This document shows, in pieces, positions 22,686-35,317 of a stretch of DNA of 64,000 nucleotides; positions within the stretch are counted from its first letter, which is position 1; the number at the start of each line of letters is the position of its first letter. Both the position numbers and the translations under genes were made by a program. Origin of the DNA: Gossypium raimondii. Lineage: Eukaryota > Streptophyta > Magnoliopsida > Malvales > Malvaceae. Below the pieces are notes generated by a model, which worked only from the letters and a program-made list of their open reading frames with translations, had not been told where the DNA came from and did no database searches. The stretch covers positions 1,955,501-2,019,500 of the forward strand of contig NC_068577.1 in NCBI RefSeq assembly GCF_025698545.1. Direction: 5' to 3'.

Positions 22686-23689
22686 GATAGTGTTGTAAAA
22701 TTATAAAATTGTCTAGATTATAGGTGACAAATATGACTAATCAAATAATTTTTCTGAATATTTTAAAGAATTTCAATAATTAGAGGTAATTCCTAAATTA
22801 CAATAGCTATCTAAATATATTAGTTTGAATATATGTTTGATTCTTTACATGTCACAATATATCATCTATTCTATATATTAAGTTTTTGACTAAGTTAATA
22901 TTGCTTTTCAACTGAATCTTAACTTAATTTGAAAATTGCCAAAAACCGATTACTTTTACAAAGTAATAAATATTAATATACTAGTATTTTATTAAAAGCC
23001 CAAGACTTTTATAAAATAACAAATATTAATACTGAGAATATTTTTATTTTTTATATTTTTAATAAAACAATATTATGGTAAGATTTAAACTTAAGACATA
23101 AGAAACGTTTTTCTCTTTTGAAAATTGATTTTAAAATAAAGTTTTTATAAATATAATCTAACTATATTATAAATATTCTATTTATTTTATTGTCACATCA
23201 ACAATCACATCAATTAAATTGAAAATTGATAAAAATTAATCAAATAAAATTATTTAAAATTCTAAAATTAAAGAGAGAATATGTTTATTCACCTTTTAAA
23301 AAATACATTTATATATTTTTTCAAAATTACAATTTTCATACATATTCTTTTAACTTAGACATAATTTAGTTTGCATATAAAGATTTATCTTTAAAAAATC
23401 CATATAAACTAAAGTTTTCAATATTGAATATGAATAGGATTTTTTAAAAATTCAGAAAATAAAAATATCAGATATTTATTTGATATATCACATGATATAT
23501 TTACTACTTTTGTTTATTTTTATTTGCAAGATAAAAAAGATGGTCCTCTACCAATTAACTTATAGAACTTTATACATGATGATTGCTTGTAGGAATTGCA
23601 AACATGATGCAAGTCTAGTGGGCCTAAAACATTATGTACAGGGGACAAATTTTGTGTTGGGAGGATAAGTTGGAAACAATAATGTAACG
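22686..23689. other. AT-rich intergenic DNA
   Basis: Nothing recognisable is seen. Two overlapping ORFs near 23480-23735 on opposite strands have no domain. Confidence 0.5.
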
Positions 23690-24041
23690 TGCACTTTAAG
23701 CAATGATTCAAATTTAACTTTAGTGACATTGACATGGATTAAGATCGGCAGAAATTTATTTCCATCAGTTTGATTGAGTCTTAGTTCAATCGGTATAAGT
23801 ATTGTTACTAATGTAAAAGAATGTGAGTTCAAGTGTACTGAAGCGATTATTTTCCTATTTATGGGTTGAGAGGGATTATAAGTAATTTTAGGTATTATCT
23901 CAAAAATAGTAAATATGATCAGAACATATATTAAAATTGTTCCAAAAAAAAAACCTCTTATCCACAATTTGGGTAAATTCCACCAATAGTCACTTAATTT
24001 GGGGTAGCTGACAAAACAATCACTCAGGTTTCAATTTAATC
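23690..24041 (+). repeat. 350-bp direct duplication, copy A
   Basis: This segment, from TGCACTTTAAGCAATG to TTTCAATTTAATC, recurs at 26478-26828 with only scattered differences. It contains a whole SINE and about 70 bases of the left end of a terminal-inverted-repeat element. The LTR at 24042 begins exactly at its right edge. Confidence 0.9.
23768..23955 (+). mobile_element. tRNA-derived SINE
   Basis: It starts TTGATTGAGTCTTAGTTCAA, with an A-box-like TTAGTTCAATCGGTATAAG and a B-box-like GAGTTCAAGTGTACT about 40 bases on. The body is shared with the copies listed at 26557, 32040, 32996/40481 and 58640, and it ends in a poly-A tail after ATTGTTCC. The promoter boxes and shared body are seen; Pol III origin is inferred. 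Confidence 0.7.
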
Positions 24042-26477
24042 TGTAACACCTCTTACCCGAGACAGTCGCCGGAATCGAGTACGAGATGTTATCCAATTTA
24101 ACTTACCAATTCGGAGTATAAAAATTTGCTTTTAAAATTAAATTCACTGTTTACAACAAAACTGTCCACCTGCGCGACTGTCACTAATTTAATTATAACT
24201 CAAGTTACGAAACTCGAAATTTAAATCCGTAAATTTTCCCTGAAACTATACTCATATTCCTACTTACCATAAAATTTTCAGAATTTTTTACTTATCCAAT
24301 TAGTACATTTTATTCATTAAAGTATCCCCTGTTTCACAGCTCGACAGATCTGACCTCTTGCCACTAAAAATCAATTATCGCATTGTACAGAATTCATATA
24401 AGGTTATTGTTTGTTTCTTTTGAAAATAGACTCACTAAGGAATATAGACATATAAATTATGACCTATAATTCTTTCTGTGAAATTTATAATGATTTTCTA
24501 AAGTCAGAACAGGGGACTTCAAAAACCATTCTGATCCTGTCTCACTAAAATTCAAATATCTCAAAATACAGAATTCCTTTGCCTACATCGTTTCTTTCAT
24601 ATAAAAATAGACTTGATAAGCTTTAATTCCATATATAATTCACTCTCTAATTCCATTTCTACTATTTATGGTGATTTTTCACATTCACGTCACTGCTGCT
24701 GTCAAAGAAACTGCTTCTTTGTATTAGCTACCATTTACACATACATAACACCCAAAACATAATTTTTACTAACCATTTCCATAGCTAATCTTAGCCATAT
24801 CATATGAACATGCTCAAAATGATCAAGACTCTATACATGCCATAACTTTAAACATTTTGAAAACACATAATACCGAGATGGGTGTGATAGTGTGATACGA
24901 GCTCCGACAATCCCCAATTCGAGCAAGCTCAAAACACTATAAAACAATGGAAAGAAAGAAAGGTGTAAGCTATAAATAGCTTAGTAAGTTACATGTAAAC
25001 AATAATTACTCATTTAATAATTAACACTTTTAACATATAACTAATCAAAACATTTCCTAGCAATTTCAATCACTTACACATGCACAATCTTACCAATTCA
25101 CTTGCATATACATTTTCACACTTAACCTTTATCACTTATGCTCATTCTTTTCAAATGTACCTGCATACACACTTCATTTCATATTCACTTTAACTCATTA
25201 TTAATCCCGTTGAACACTCGTAATATACACAGATACGTAGAGATTTAGCACATAAGTGCAACACGATATGTAGCCGGTTACCATCATTATGTAGCCGGTT
25301 ACCATCGAAATGTAGCCGGTTACCATCGTTATGTAGCCGGTTACCATCAAACGTAGCAAGCTACCATCGATCAATAACACTGAAATGTCCACGGGCCTGC
25401 TCACACAAGTCGTCAGTGTCTCGCAACACATGCTAGATCACCCAGCACCGGGACTCACTGTAACATCAGAACATCGATCTCTAGTGACATGTCACTTGTA
25501 TCCACTTCTATTCCTAAGTTCAACCGGAATTTACACTTAACACTTTATTTTCAACACTTTATCACTTGAATAATTCATGAATAATTTTCGTTCCACATTG
25601 AATATTAATTCACATATCAAATATAATTCACAATTTATAAAAATATAACTATTATTTACACGTAACTTACCTCGGATGCAAAACGACTATTTTTGTAATT
25701 TAGTCGATAACTTTCTCTTTTCCCCGATCACTTCCACTATTTCTTCTTTCTTGATCTATATTAGCACAATTTAATACATTTTATCAACATTTCATTCAAA
25801 TACAATTCATACACAACATTTTGGCAAATTTACATTTTTCCCCAAAACTTTTCAAAAATTCCACTTTTGTCCCTAAGCTCGTAAAAATAAAATTCACTAA
25901 ATTCTTAAATTTCAAACTTCACTAAATCATATTTCATGCTCATAACAGCCCTCAATTTCACAAAATCACAACTTTATGCACACTTTACTATCTTTCACAA
26001 TTTAGCCCTTTTTCAACATTTTCATTGAAATTCATCTAGTAAAACTTGTAATTAACACTTCAAACATTCATTATCTAACATCACTAATCAATTTACAATT
26101 ATATCATGAATGGGTCAATTTTTAAACTTTAATTTCATTTAAATTAAATAGTAGAAACATGAAATTCAAGCATCAATAAGCATAGAAATACGAAAATAAT
26201 TAAAAACAGGGCAAGAAATCACTTACAATTGAGTTTAGAAAAATCAAGAACCCTAGCTATGGTAACATGAAAATTTCGGCAGCAAGCTTCAACTTTTTAA
26301 GAAGATGAACACTTGTTTTTATCGTTATTTTGTCTTTTATTCAATTTGGACAAAAATTCCCTTGACCTATTACTTAGATATTTTTCTAGAAATACCCTTT
26401 TGTGTCCATAACACTAATTTATGGTCTAATTGCCACATAAACACTTCCAATTTTATGCAATAATTCAATTAAGTCAT
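24042..26477 (+). mobile_element. Long LTR (TGTAACACC family), right end truncated
   Basis: It starts TGTAACACCTCTTACCCGAG and runs 2.4 kb without an open reading frame of note. Large parts align by eye with the other members at 28067-31153, 35318-38789 and 61280 onward, for example the CTGTTTCACAGCTCGACAG, GACTTGATAAGCTTTAATTC and CACTGCTGCTGTC regions. It lacks the usual ...TTACA end and instead runs into the second copy of the 350-bp repeat at 26478. It carries a private tandem repeat at 25262-25372. It is interpreted as part of a large Ty3/gypsy LTR. Confidence 0.65.
25262..25372 (+). repeat. Tandem repeat inside the LTR, unit about 22 bp
   Basis: Four near-identical units of ATGTAGCCGGTTACCATC plus four variable bases, followed by a diverged fifth unit (ACGTAGCAAGCTACCATC). 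Each unit has an inner inverted repeat (TAGCCGGTTA). It is found in no other copy of the family in this window. Confidence 0.9.
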
Positions 26478-26828
26478 TGCACTTTAAGCAATGATTCAAA
26501 TTTAACTTTAGTGACATTGACATGGATTAAGATTGGCAGAAATTTATTTCCATCAGTTCGATTGAGTCTTAGTTCAATCGGTATAAGTATTGTTACTAAT
26601 GCAAGAGAATGTGAGTTCAAGTGTACTGAAGCGATTATTTTCCTATTTATGGGTTGAGAGGGATTATAAGTAATTTTAGGTATTATCTCAAAAATAGTAA
26701 ATATGATCAGAACATATATTAAAATTGTTCCAAAAAAAAACCTCTTATCCACAATTTGGGTAAATTCCACCAATAGTCACTTAATTTGGGGTAGCTGACA
26801 AAACAATCACTCAGGTTTCAATTCAATC
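26478..26828 (+). repeat. 350-bp direct duplication, copy B
   Basis: A near-identical copy of 23690-24041. Unlike copy A, it continues without a break into the rest of the terminal-inverted-repeat element, so this copy shows the original, uninterrupted junction. Confidence 0.9.
26557..26740 (+). mobile_element. tRNA-derived SINE (duplicated with copy B)
   Basis: The same SINE as at 23768-23955, with a handful of substitutions (for example TTCGATTGAG for TTTGATTGAG and GCAAGAG for GTAAAAG). It was copied as part of the 350-bp duplication, not by a second insertion. Confidence 0.7.
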
Positions 26829-27064
26829 GCTCAACTTTCAAAAAATAACAAAACAATCACCACTAATTATTTTCCGTTACATCTGTAACGGAGCTATCGT
26901 TTTCCGTTATTGACTTAACAGAAATGCCATTTTTCATCCCTCTCCCATCCCCATCCCCATCCCCTTCCCTCTTCCCCACCATCATTCCCCCTATCACAAG
27001 CCCTTTTACTTTTTTGCAAACATCCCCACCATTGCCATCTCCCCGTCTTCCCCCTCTTCCTTCT

Positions 27065-27975
27065 TCACCAGAATCCCCAAGGAAAATGAACCCTAAGAAG
27101 GCAGCAATATAATGTGTGGTCACAAAGATACTTAAGGGCTTGAACTTGGCCACAAAAACTAGACCTTTACGCCATAAGCACCATGTTTGTATGCCGAATG
27201 TTACCACATTTCCAAATAAAGCCTGAAACGAAATTGGTCTCAGCTACAAAGCTTCGATTTACCAAAATGACAAAGCTAACTTAGGGAGTTGCAGTTTGCT
27301 TACTAGGTAAACCATAGAATTGAGCTCGATATCAAGACTCAACATCAAAGCATTTGGGTCTCTTTTAAAATCAAAGTAACCAATACAGATTGAATGGACC
27401 CAAAGATGCAATAGAAGGAAACCAACATTATCTCCGATAGATACCCTTTCAAAACTACAGCTTTCAAATTTACAAATGGCATAGCAACGTTATCTCCGAT
27501 AGATACCCTTTCAGAACCTAAAGATAACAGCAAGCAAGAAAGTGAAAGCTGGGATTAAGTTGGCTAGAGCAGAAGTAAGGGTTGGAGAGTTGTATCTTAC
27601 ACCAATGATTACACAGTTCTGTATCAAAGTGATCTTGCAAAAAACCAAGTTTTATAACCCAATTTTTTCACCAATAAAAGAATTATTGAACTCTGTTTAG
27701 ATTTAATTGCATACCTAGCAATGCTTAAGCAGAAAATTTTGCACAAAAAATAAAGTAATTGGTGGCCGCTTTTTCCTGCATATAAGGAAGTTCCAAAACA
27801 GAAATAAATACCATTAATTGCTCACCCAGGGATCTAATTGATAGATAAATGAGAACCTTGTGAAGAAAAAAGTTGCTGGAAAAAGAATGACTAAAGCTAG
27901 AGCATTTGAGTAAATGACAAGGACAAAGTGGTTCATTCCTTTGGACATGGCAGCTTTGCTAAGGATGAGAGGAAT
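27065..27975 (-). pseudogene. WAT1-related (nodulin MtN21/EamA) transporter gene fragment
   Basis: Read on the minus strand in order there is a piece like the first membrane helices (KAAMSKGMNHFVLVIYSNAL at about 27950-27890), then RPPITLFFVQNFLL, then [20 protein letters not shown], then GSIQSVLVTLILK, and last VFVAKFKPLSIFVT near 27140. These follow the order of EamA-type drug/metabolite transporters of the WAT1 family, with intron-like gaps between. Stops and a frame break occur, the C-terminus runs into the inverted repeat, and a stretch of about 59 bases (GGGTATCTATCGGAGATAA) is doubled at 27430-27510. It lies wholly inside the element at 26758-31340. The gene family is recognised with fair confidence; function is lost. 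Confidence 0.65.
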
Positions 27976-28066
27976 GATGGTGAAGAATGAATAGGGGGAA
28001 GGGGGGGAGAGGGCAATTGTGGAGAGGTCTGTAAAAAAGTAAAGGGGCTTGTGATAAGAGGAGGGA

Positions 28067-31000
28067 TGTAATGGCCTAAATTAAGGTTATCGGAACAGTG
28101 GTTTCGTAGACACAAATCTGATTTAAAGATAAATTTATTTTAATATTTTTGCATGAATATTGATATGATAGGAAAATCATATGAAAATATAAATAGAGGA
28201 ATTTTACCGATTTAGTGGTTAGTTAGAAAAAGAAATTATTGAAGAAATTGGGTAAAAACAAGGCATCGAGACCTCAATCTCGTAAAACCAAGTCAAAAAT
28301 ATTTTATAAATATTTATGAAATGTTAGTAATATGGTATTAAAATTTCGTTAGAAAATTTTAATGTTTGGGTAGTCAATTAAGTAAAAAGGACTAAATTGA
28401 AAAAGGTGTAAAATTACTAAAAAAATTAAATAGCTCAATTGTTAAATGAGGAGGGACATAAATTGTAAATAAGCCAAAAGAAGATATTTTGGGCGGCATA
28501 AGCTGAGAAAAATCAGGAGAATTAGTGAAATGAGGGTAAAATGAGAAAATAACAAATTTTACTAACATAAAAATGTGACCAAATTGGAATATCTAGAATT
28601 CTCTTCATATTTTCTTCATTATCATCAGACAAAAACATCCTAATTTTTGCACCAATTGAGTTAATCCTTGCCCTTTTCTTGTAATTTTTGTGTTTCTAAG
28701 ACTTTTACAACTAGGTCCTATTACTAAATTCATTAGTTTTTGATTTCATGGATGAAATTGAAAGTCACTATGGTTGAGTTCTGTAATTTTATGATGAAAT
28801 AGCATGAAATTGAAGGTTTAATTTGTTTATGAGATGATTTTATTAGGTAATTTCAATAGAAATTGATTTGTAGGACCTAATTGTGAAAAGTTTGGAATTA
28901 AAGTCTAGTGCTAAAATGCTGATTTCCAAAGGTTATAAAGTAGTTTAAAGTGATCGAATAAATTGTTAATTGAGAAAAATCAGCTCAATTGAGAGGTTAA
29001 TTGAGCAGGGATGAAATTATCATTTATTGAAAGCTTAGGGGAAAAATTGTAATTAACATCATGCACTAAAACAGTTTTGGACAGCAGCAGTAGTCTAACT
29101 TTGAAAAATCACCAAAAATTGTAGAGATCAAATTAGAGGATTAATAAAACATGAAATTAAAACTTATTGAGTCTAGTTTTTTTATAAAAGAAACGGTGTA
29201 AGCAATGGAATTGTAAATCATGAGATATAATAGATTTTGTGAGACAAGGTCAGAATGAATTCGGGTTCCCCTGTTCTGACTTTGGAAAATCATAAAAAAT
29301 TGGATAAAAATAATTAGGGGCTTAAATTTATATGTTTAAAATCCTTAATGAGTCTATTTTCAAAAGAAATAAACGAGGAGATCATCTGAATTCTGTACAA
29401 TGAGATAATTAATTTTTAATAAAGAGGGGTCGGAACTGTTGAACAGTGAAATAGGGGAAAATTTAAAGAATAAACTGTACTTATTGGCTAAACCAAAAAT
29501 TCTGAAAATTTTATGGTAAGAATATATGTGAGTCTAGTTTCAGGAAAAATTAGCGGATCTTAATTTGGAGTTTCTTAGCTCAAGATATAAATAATTTAGC
29601 GACTATGACTCAGTGAGACAGCTTTGAATGCACTATAAATAATAATGGAATTATAGAGAATGTTACATATGAACATGAAATGTATTAGATTAATAATTAA
29701 ATTTATTTATTTAGATCCAGAAAATTCAAATACGAAGCTAGATTGAGGAAAAGAAAAATTTTGGGATTAGTAGATTTTTGTTTACAAACAAGTATTGAGG
29801 TAAGCTCATGTAACTTGAATTATATTCTTAAAGGCTTGAAATGTTTGTTATTGTTGTGAATATGATTTGAATGTTCATTGTATGAAATTGATGAAACATT
29901 GATATATTTGATAAAAAGGGGAAGAAATCCCGGTTGAATGGAAGGAAAATTCGATAGATCTCTGAAAAGGAATTGACGGTAAAAAGGATCTAGCCCGGAC
30001 AGGTGATCCTATCTTTATATAGCCCTCCCGAAGAATATGTGGAAAATGGATTTAGCCCGGACGGGTAATCCAAATTATGGTCTGAATTTAGCCTGGACTG
30101 GTAATTCAGATCCAAGCTCATTAGAGTAATTGTCATTGCAGGGGATTTAGCCTGGACTGGTAATCCCGACAATACTCTATGAGTTTATATTACAGGGGAT
30201 TTAGCCTGGACTGGTAATCCCGCTGTAAGGATGAGGTTCGCGGGTGTGTGCTCTCTGAAATGGAAATGTGTGCACATTAATATGAATTGACGAACCCGAA
30301 TTTGTACACTAAAGTGTACCCCTGGAAATTCATCGAAATTCCGAGAAATTCAACGGGATAAATATGGAAAAATAACAAGGAAATGGAAATCATGGTATTG
30401 ATGATCAATCATGGTATATATATTATTGATACATGGAAATTATAGAACTAACTTGAATGTTGAGTTTGTGCATGTTAAGGGAATAATGCATTGAATGGGG
30501 ATGTATGAATGTTTATTGCATTGTATTGAAAATATTAGGTAAGTATAATTCTTGTTACATGAGCTTACTAAGCATAAAGTGCTTACCCTATTTCTTTTTC
30601 CCCTGTTTTGTAGTGTTAAGAGCTCGGAGGTCGGATTTGGTCAGAGACGCATCACACTATCAACCTCAATATCTCAGTATGTAAAGAAACTTTATTTTGG
30701 AAATCAATGGCATGTATAAGCTAGTAAAGTAAATGTTAATGTGAAATAAATGTATGGTTAGCCATTGGTATGACTAACAAATTTTGGTTTTGGTATGTGA
30801 TGAGGTTATCTTATGAATATGTTAAATCTATCTTGAAAATATGTTGAAATTGATTGGTTGTATTGGATTGGTCTCGGTTTAAAATTGCAGGGAAGATTAG
30901 ATATTTATAAAGGGGTTATATTGAGTTCAAAAAAAAAACTTTGGGATTTTGCGAAAAATTTCTTATGGTTTCGATTTAATCCGGGTTTGGCCCCGATGTA

Positions 31001-31153
31001 TGTTTTAGGCTTCGGAGGCCCATCAAAGGGATGTCATGACATGTTTCGATAAATGAATAGTATTTAACTCGTAACAACGAAAAATTTATTCGGTGAAATC
31101 TGGTAATGCCTTATACCCTATTTCGGGGATGAATACGGGTAGGGGGTATTACA
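28067..31153 (-). mobile_element. Solo LTR of the TGTAACACC family
   Basis: It has TG...CA ends (TGTAATGGCC on the left; TTACA on the right, which in reverse reads TGTAATACCCCCTACCCG). It is 3087 bp, in reverse orientation relative to the copy at 35318-38789, and shares long blocks with it such as GAATTCTGTACAATGAGATA. The flanks AGGGA and ATGGA differ by one base, so they are a likely 5-bp target duplication. No internal retroviral-type domain is found on either side, so it is probably a solo LTR. Confidence 0.7.
29985..30225 (-). repeat. Repeat block inside the LTR (GGATTTAGCCTGGACTGGTA)
   Basis: Six spaced copies of a word of about 25 bases, such as GATTTAGCCTGGACTGGTAA, separated by unlike spacers. 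It sits in the same relative zone of the LTR as the tandem repeats in the sister copies, but its unit is unrelated to theirs. Confidence 0.8.
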
Positions 31154-31340
31154 ATGGATGGTGGGGATGAGGGAGGGGGTGGGAGAGGGATGAAAAATGG
31201 CATTTATGTTAAGTTAATAACGGAAAACGGTTAGTGGTGACTGCTTTGTTATTTTTTGAAAGTTGAATGACTAAATTGAAACCTGAGTAACTGTTTTGTC
31301 AGCTACCCCAAAATTGAGTGACTATTTGTGTAATTTATCC

Positions 31341-32039
31341 TTAAAATTTTGGTGAAAAAAGTTCTATTAATTTTTTTTTAAAACTGTGCTAATTTCATTG
31401 ATGTGAAATAGAATTATTACTTGAATAGAACTATAAGTATCTTAATTATCACTTAATTAATATTAGAGTTGTATATCAATTAAAGTTTAATGTTAGCTTT
31501 ATAAATAACATTCAGTAGTTAAACATATTCAATAAAAAATTAAAGATTGCATTAATAAGTAAGAATTATATAAAAATGAAGCATTAAAACACAGTTCTTC
31601 AAAGAAGCAAGCACTCTTAAAACTATTTTTTTATCTATGTGTTGTTTGTTTGGCGTAAGTGAAAAATATTTTGTGGGTTTATTTTGAAAAGAAAGTCAAA
31701 TTTCTGTAATTAATTCTTAGTCACTATAATTAAATGTGTTTATTAATTCAGTATAAATATCTTTCCTATTTATCATAAATAATTATAATTGATATATGTT
31801 GTTTTACTAAATTTTTTCAAATTAGTATTATAATTTACTTTCTTCTATCGTTCAAAATTTGTATATTATTTAAAACTAAAAGAAATTGTCTTTATCAATG
31901 GTAGTTAACAATAATTTAAAATACATTATTTTAAAACTATTTAAAAATTAAACATAAAAAGTCACATGCAATACATGTCACATTAGAAACTAGTAGTATA
32001 AAACGGGACAATAATTCAATTAATTAGACTCATAAATAC
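31341..32039. other. AT-rich intergenic DNA
   Basis: No gene or repeat boundary is recognised. Confidence 0.5.
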
Positions 32040-32205
32040 AAGATTGTTTTGATCATATTTGCTCGTTTTGACACAATGCCTAAAACTACCAATAGCCCCT
32101 CTCAACCCATAAATAGGAAGATAATATGTTTTAACGCACTCGAACTCACGTCCTCCTGTATTGACAACAATGTCCATGTCAATCGATTTAAGACTTAATC
32201 GATCC
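32040..32205 (-). mobile_element. tRNA-derived SINE, minus strand
   Basis: Reverse complement of the SINE family. The B-box-like GTGAGTTCGAGTGCG and the body CCTATTTATGGGTTGAGAGG are present. The ORF at 32016-32207 on this strand is SINE sequence. Confidence 0.65.
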
Positions 32206-32995
32206 ATAAGTACAAGATTTAGATTAGACTAACTCACTTAACATTCAAACTTTACTTGATAATGATCTAATTTAATTTATTTTTTAATCAAATCATAATA
32301 ATTTATTAATACAAGAGTGTGACATGCATCAAGCCTTTTAGCTCATCGGTTGGTGAATGAATTTTCATACTGTATAATAATTTATTTTGCCCTAAAATTT
32401 TAAAATTAACTCTTCATTTATTTTTTAGTTTCTTTTATTTTTTGTCAAATCATCTTAAAATATATGGAAAAGTTAACATGTGTTAACTTTGTTGATTGGC
32501 ATCCACGTGTATGTCACATCAGCAATGTTAGCAAATGTTGATTTTTTTTCATTCATTTTGGGGTGTAATTTGACAAACAACGCAAATTTAAGGACTAAAA
32601 AGATGAAAATTAAAAATAGAGTTAAAATAAATTTTTTATAAAATTAAAAGGTTAAATAAATAATTATCTCTTTTTATAATAAAAGGTTGGGTTTGAACCG
32701 TCCTAAGGGGATCCAACACGATTTTATTTGGTTGATTCTAGTTTTATTTTTTTGGTTATGATAATTTAAATCGATTTAAATGAATTTATTAGTCAATTTG
32801 TAGTTTTTTTCAATCTTTTTTTTATATTAAATTAACAAAGGTAAATGCTAGGTGCCAACACAATAAAAATGGAGACTTGTCAGCATGACTACCACATGAT
32901 AATGACACAATTATAATAAAAGTCATAGGTATTATCCATTACGGGGCCTTTCTTTAATCTCATCTTTCCTTTCGTAATTATCTTTATTTTTTAGT
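32206..32995. other. AT-rich intergenic DNA
   Basis: No gene is seen. There are several short repeats of the kind TAAAAATTAAAA and one ACACGTGTTA-like word. It leads into the split SINE. Confidence 0.45.
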
Positions 32996-33055
32996 TGAAT
33001 GAGTTTTAATTCAATTAGTGTCGAAAGACGCAAAGTTGAGTATGTTAAGTATATT
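32996..33055 (+). mobile_element. 5' part of a SINE split by a Mutator element
   Basis: TTGAATGAGTTTTAATTCAA and the following bases match the head of the SINE family. It breaks off at 33055 and continues at 40481-40590. The 9 bases AAGTATATT at 33047-33055 and AAGCACATT at 40481-40489 are the target duplication. Confidence 0.65.
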
Positions 33056-35317
33056 GGGTATTTTACCAAAAAAGTCCATTTTTTTATTAATTATCGAAAT
33101 GGGCTAACTATTTAATTATTTACCGGATTGGTCTATTTTTCCCTAAATCGCGTCCACGTCAGTGCGATGTCAGGGTACGCGTCAGGATATCGCTGACGTG
33201 GTCGCGATGTCGGCCGACACGTAGCGCATTCTGGGGGACGCGATTTTGACGTTTTTTTTCATGTTAGGTTTTTTTTCGGCTTTTAGGACTTAGGGTTCAG
33301 GCTTTTTAGGGTTTTTAGGTCCGGGAAGAAATAATTTTTTTTTTACCTTTCTGAGAGTATAAAATCACTTCTAGCAGGATGCTATTTGAGAACAAATTTT
33401 GAAATCGCGCCCTCGTGGACGCGCTCTTGCTACAGTAGGTCATGGATGAATTTTTTTTTTTGACGTTTCTGAGCAAATAGTATAAATTCGCTTCTAGCAG
33501 GATGCTATTTGAGAAGAATTTGTGAAAATTGCGCCCTTGGGGACGCGCTTTTGCTATAGTAGCATGTTTGGGCTGATGTTATAAATTAGGTAGAAAATGT
33601 TCTCAGAATGCATAAGTCAGAGCAGAAACAATTTAGAGAGGCTAAGAAGGTTAGAGTTTCAAATATGAGTGAACGTATTAGTGCTGTTATTTACTACGAT
33701 GGTAAGGTTTGCCACACCGAGAATGGTGTTCTTTTTTTGTCGGAGAATATGGTGCGACTGGTTTTTAACCAGAACATAGATTTGACAGAACTTCGTAAAA
33801 GAATTAGGCGTAAAATTTTCGGAACAACACCAATGAAAGTTCTGTCTATCACATATCAATTTTGTTCTTCTGTTGATCTGGTGACATATGACTCGTTCGA
33901 CATAAAAGGTGCTCGTAGCTTGGAGGTAATGGGGCAGACTCATCTTGCTAGTGGAGCAGCTTATATTGAGTTATATGTACAATTTACATCGCCAACTGAT
34001 GTACTTGCGACCAATGTTCGAGATGTATACACGACCTCTGGCCGACACTCGGTTAGCGGGTTACAAAATATGGAACAGCCCATGTTCGGAAGCGGTGTCG
34101 AATGCACATCCCCCGCAAGACACTCTGTCGGTGGATGGGACATGTACGTTGGTGGCTCAACGTCTGATGCTGGAAATACGTACTGGGGAATGACATCAAG
34201 TTCTAGTGGGTGACAATCTACACCCAATTGGGGACGTTATCAAATACCCCGAAGAAGGGATGACATACTCCCTACGACGTCAACCGGTGAGGGGACCTCG
34301 TACTCTGCAGATGATTGTGGGTTAGAAGATGAGTCCGATGTGGATCCACCTCGAAAGCCCGGGCCGGATGGTGCAGAAGTTGGCTTATTTTCTGAACCAG
34401 AGCCTATTCTAACAGAACCTGAAGATGCTGAAAGGAGTTCAGACGAAGAAGAAAATCCACGATTCAGAGCATACTCACCTCCGGCCCACATGCATAATGT
34501 CGATCTCTCTGCAGATGATGCGTTAGAGTTTCCAGATCTACCACACCGGTTGCGTGATCGTACAAGTTCGGGGGTAGATTCTGCTGAATTTGAAGTTGGT
34601 AATCGGTTTACCAACAAGGATAGTTTTATTGGTGCTTTGAAACAACATAGCATAAAAAACAACGTTAACTACCACGTCGTTAAATCCAAATCTGATAAGT
34701 TTGAGGCGAAGTGTGCGGTGCAAGACGGCACATGTTCATGGAAAATCTACATCTCGTTAAAAAAAGTACAGGGTTGTGGGAGATAAAAAAGTACAAAGGT
34801 CTACATACATGTGCTACAAGTACAGTATTGACAGTATATGAATAATACTTTTATTATGTAATGTTGCATTATTTAATGTACTCCATTAATAGGTGTTTCA
34901 CAAGATCATCCCAAGATGGATTCAGTTATGTTAGCTAGCTTGATACTGCCCACGGTAAGAGCAGATCCCAAGACTTCAGTGTCGGTATAATTGCCAGTAT
35001 CCGTAGCCAAATGGGGTACACTCCCTCTTAACGCAAGGCTTGGATAGCTAAGCAAAAGGTATTGGAAAAGATGCATAGTGGGTGGGACGCCTCATATAAT
35101 GAAATATGACAATGGTGTCAGGTGCTAGAGAGATACATCCCAGGTGCTATCACAGACCTTGAAACGGAAGATACGTACTACAACGGCCGATTGCTACGTG
35201 GATGTAAAGTGTTCAAACGCCTTTTTGGACCTTTAAGCAATGTCGAGACGTATTTTCGTACTGCAAGCTGTTGGTACAAATTGACGGTACATTTATGTTC
35301 GGTAGGTATACTCATCG

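Larger units (their letters stand above)
26758..31340. mobile_element. Terminal-inverted-repeat element carrying WAT1-like gene pieces
   Basis: The left end begins GGGTAAATTCCACCAATAGT. The right end, read in reverse, begins GGATAAATTACACAAATAGT. The inverted repeats continue for about 300 bases through TTTTTCATCCCTCTCCCA and beyond. The inner part holds exons of a WAT1/EamA gene on the minus strand. A 3.1 kb LTR at 28067-31153 interrupts the right arm; without it the element is about 1.5 kb. The layout matches Pack-type elements that capture host genes. No transposase is seen, so it is non-autonomous. A 9-bp target duplication is not evident. Confidence 0.65.

Noticed and set aside
23768..23830. 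Possible tRNA gene from A- and B-box-like words.
   Set aside because: No cloverleaf can be drawn and the segment recurs with a long body and A tail; it is a SINE head.
25262..25372. CRISPR-like array.
   Set aside because: This is a plant LTR; spacers are only about four bases, so it is a simple tandem repeat.
26863..27112. ORFs rich in Pro/Ser or Gly/Asp near the left inverted repeat.
   Set aside because: They translate the CCATCCCCATCCCC tract of the inverted repeat; only the WAT1-like end near 27140 has meaning.
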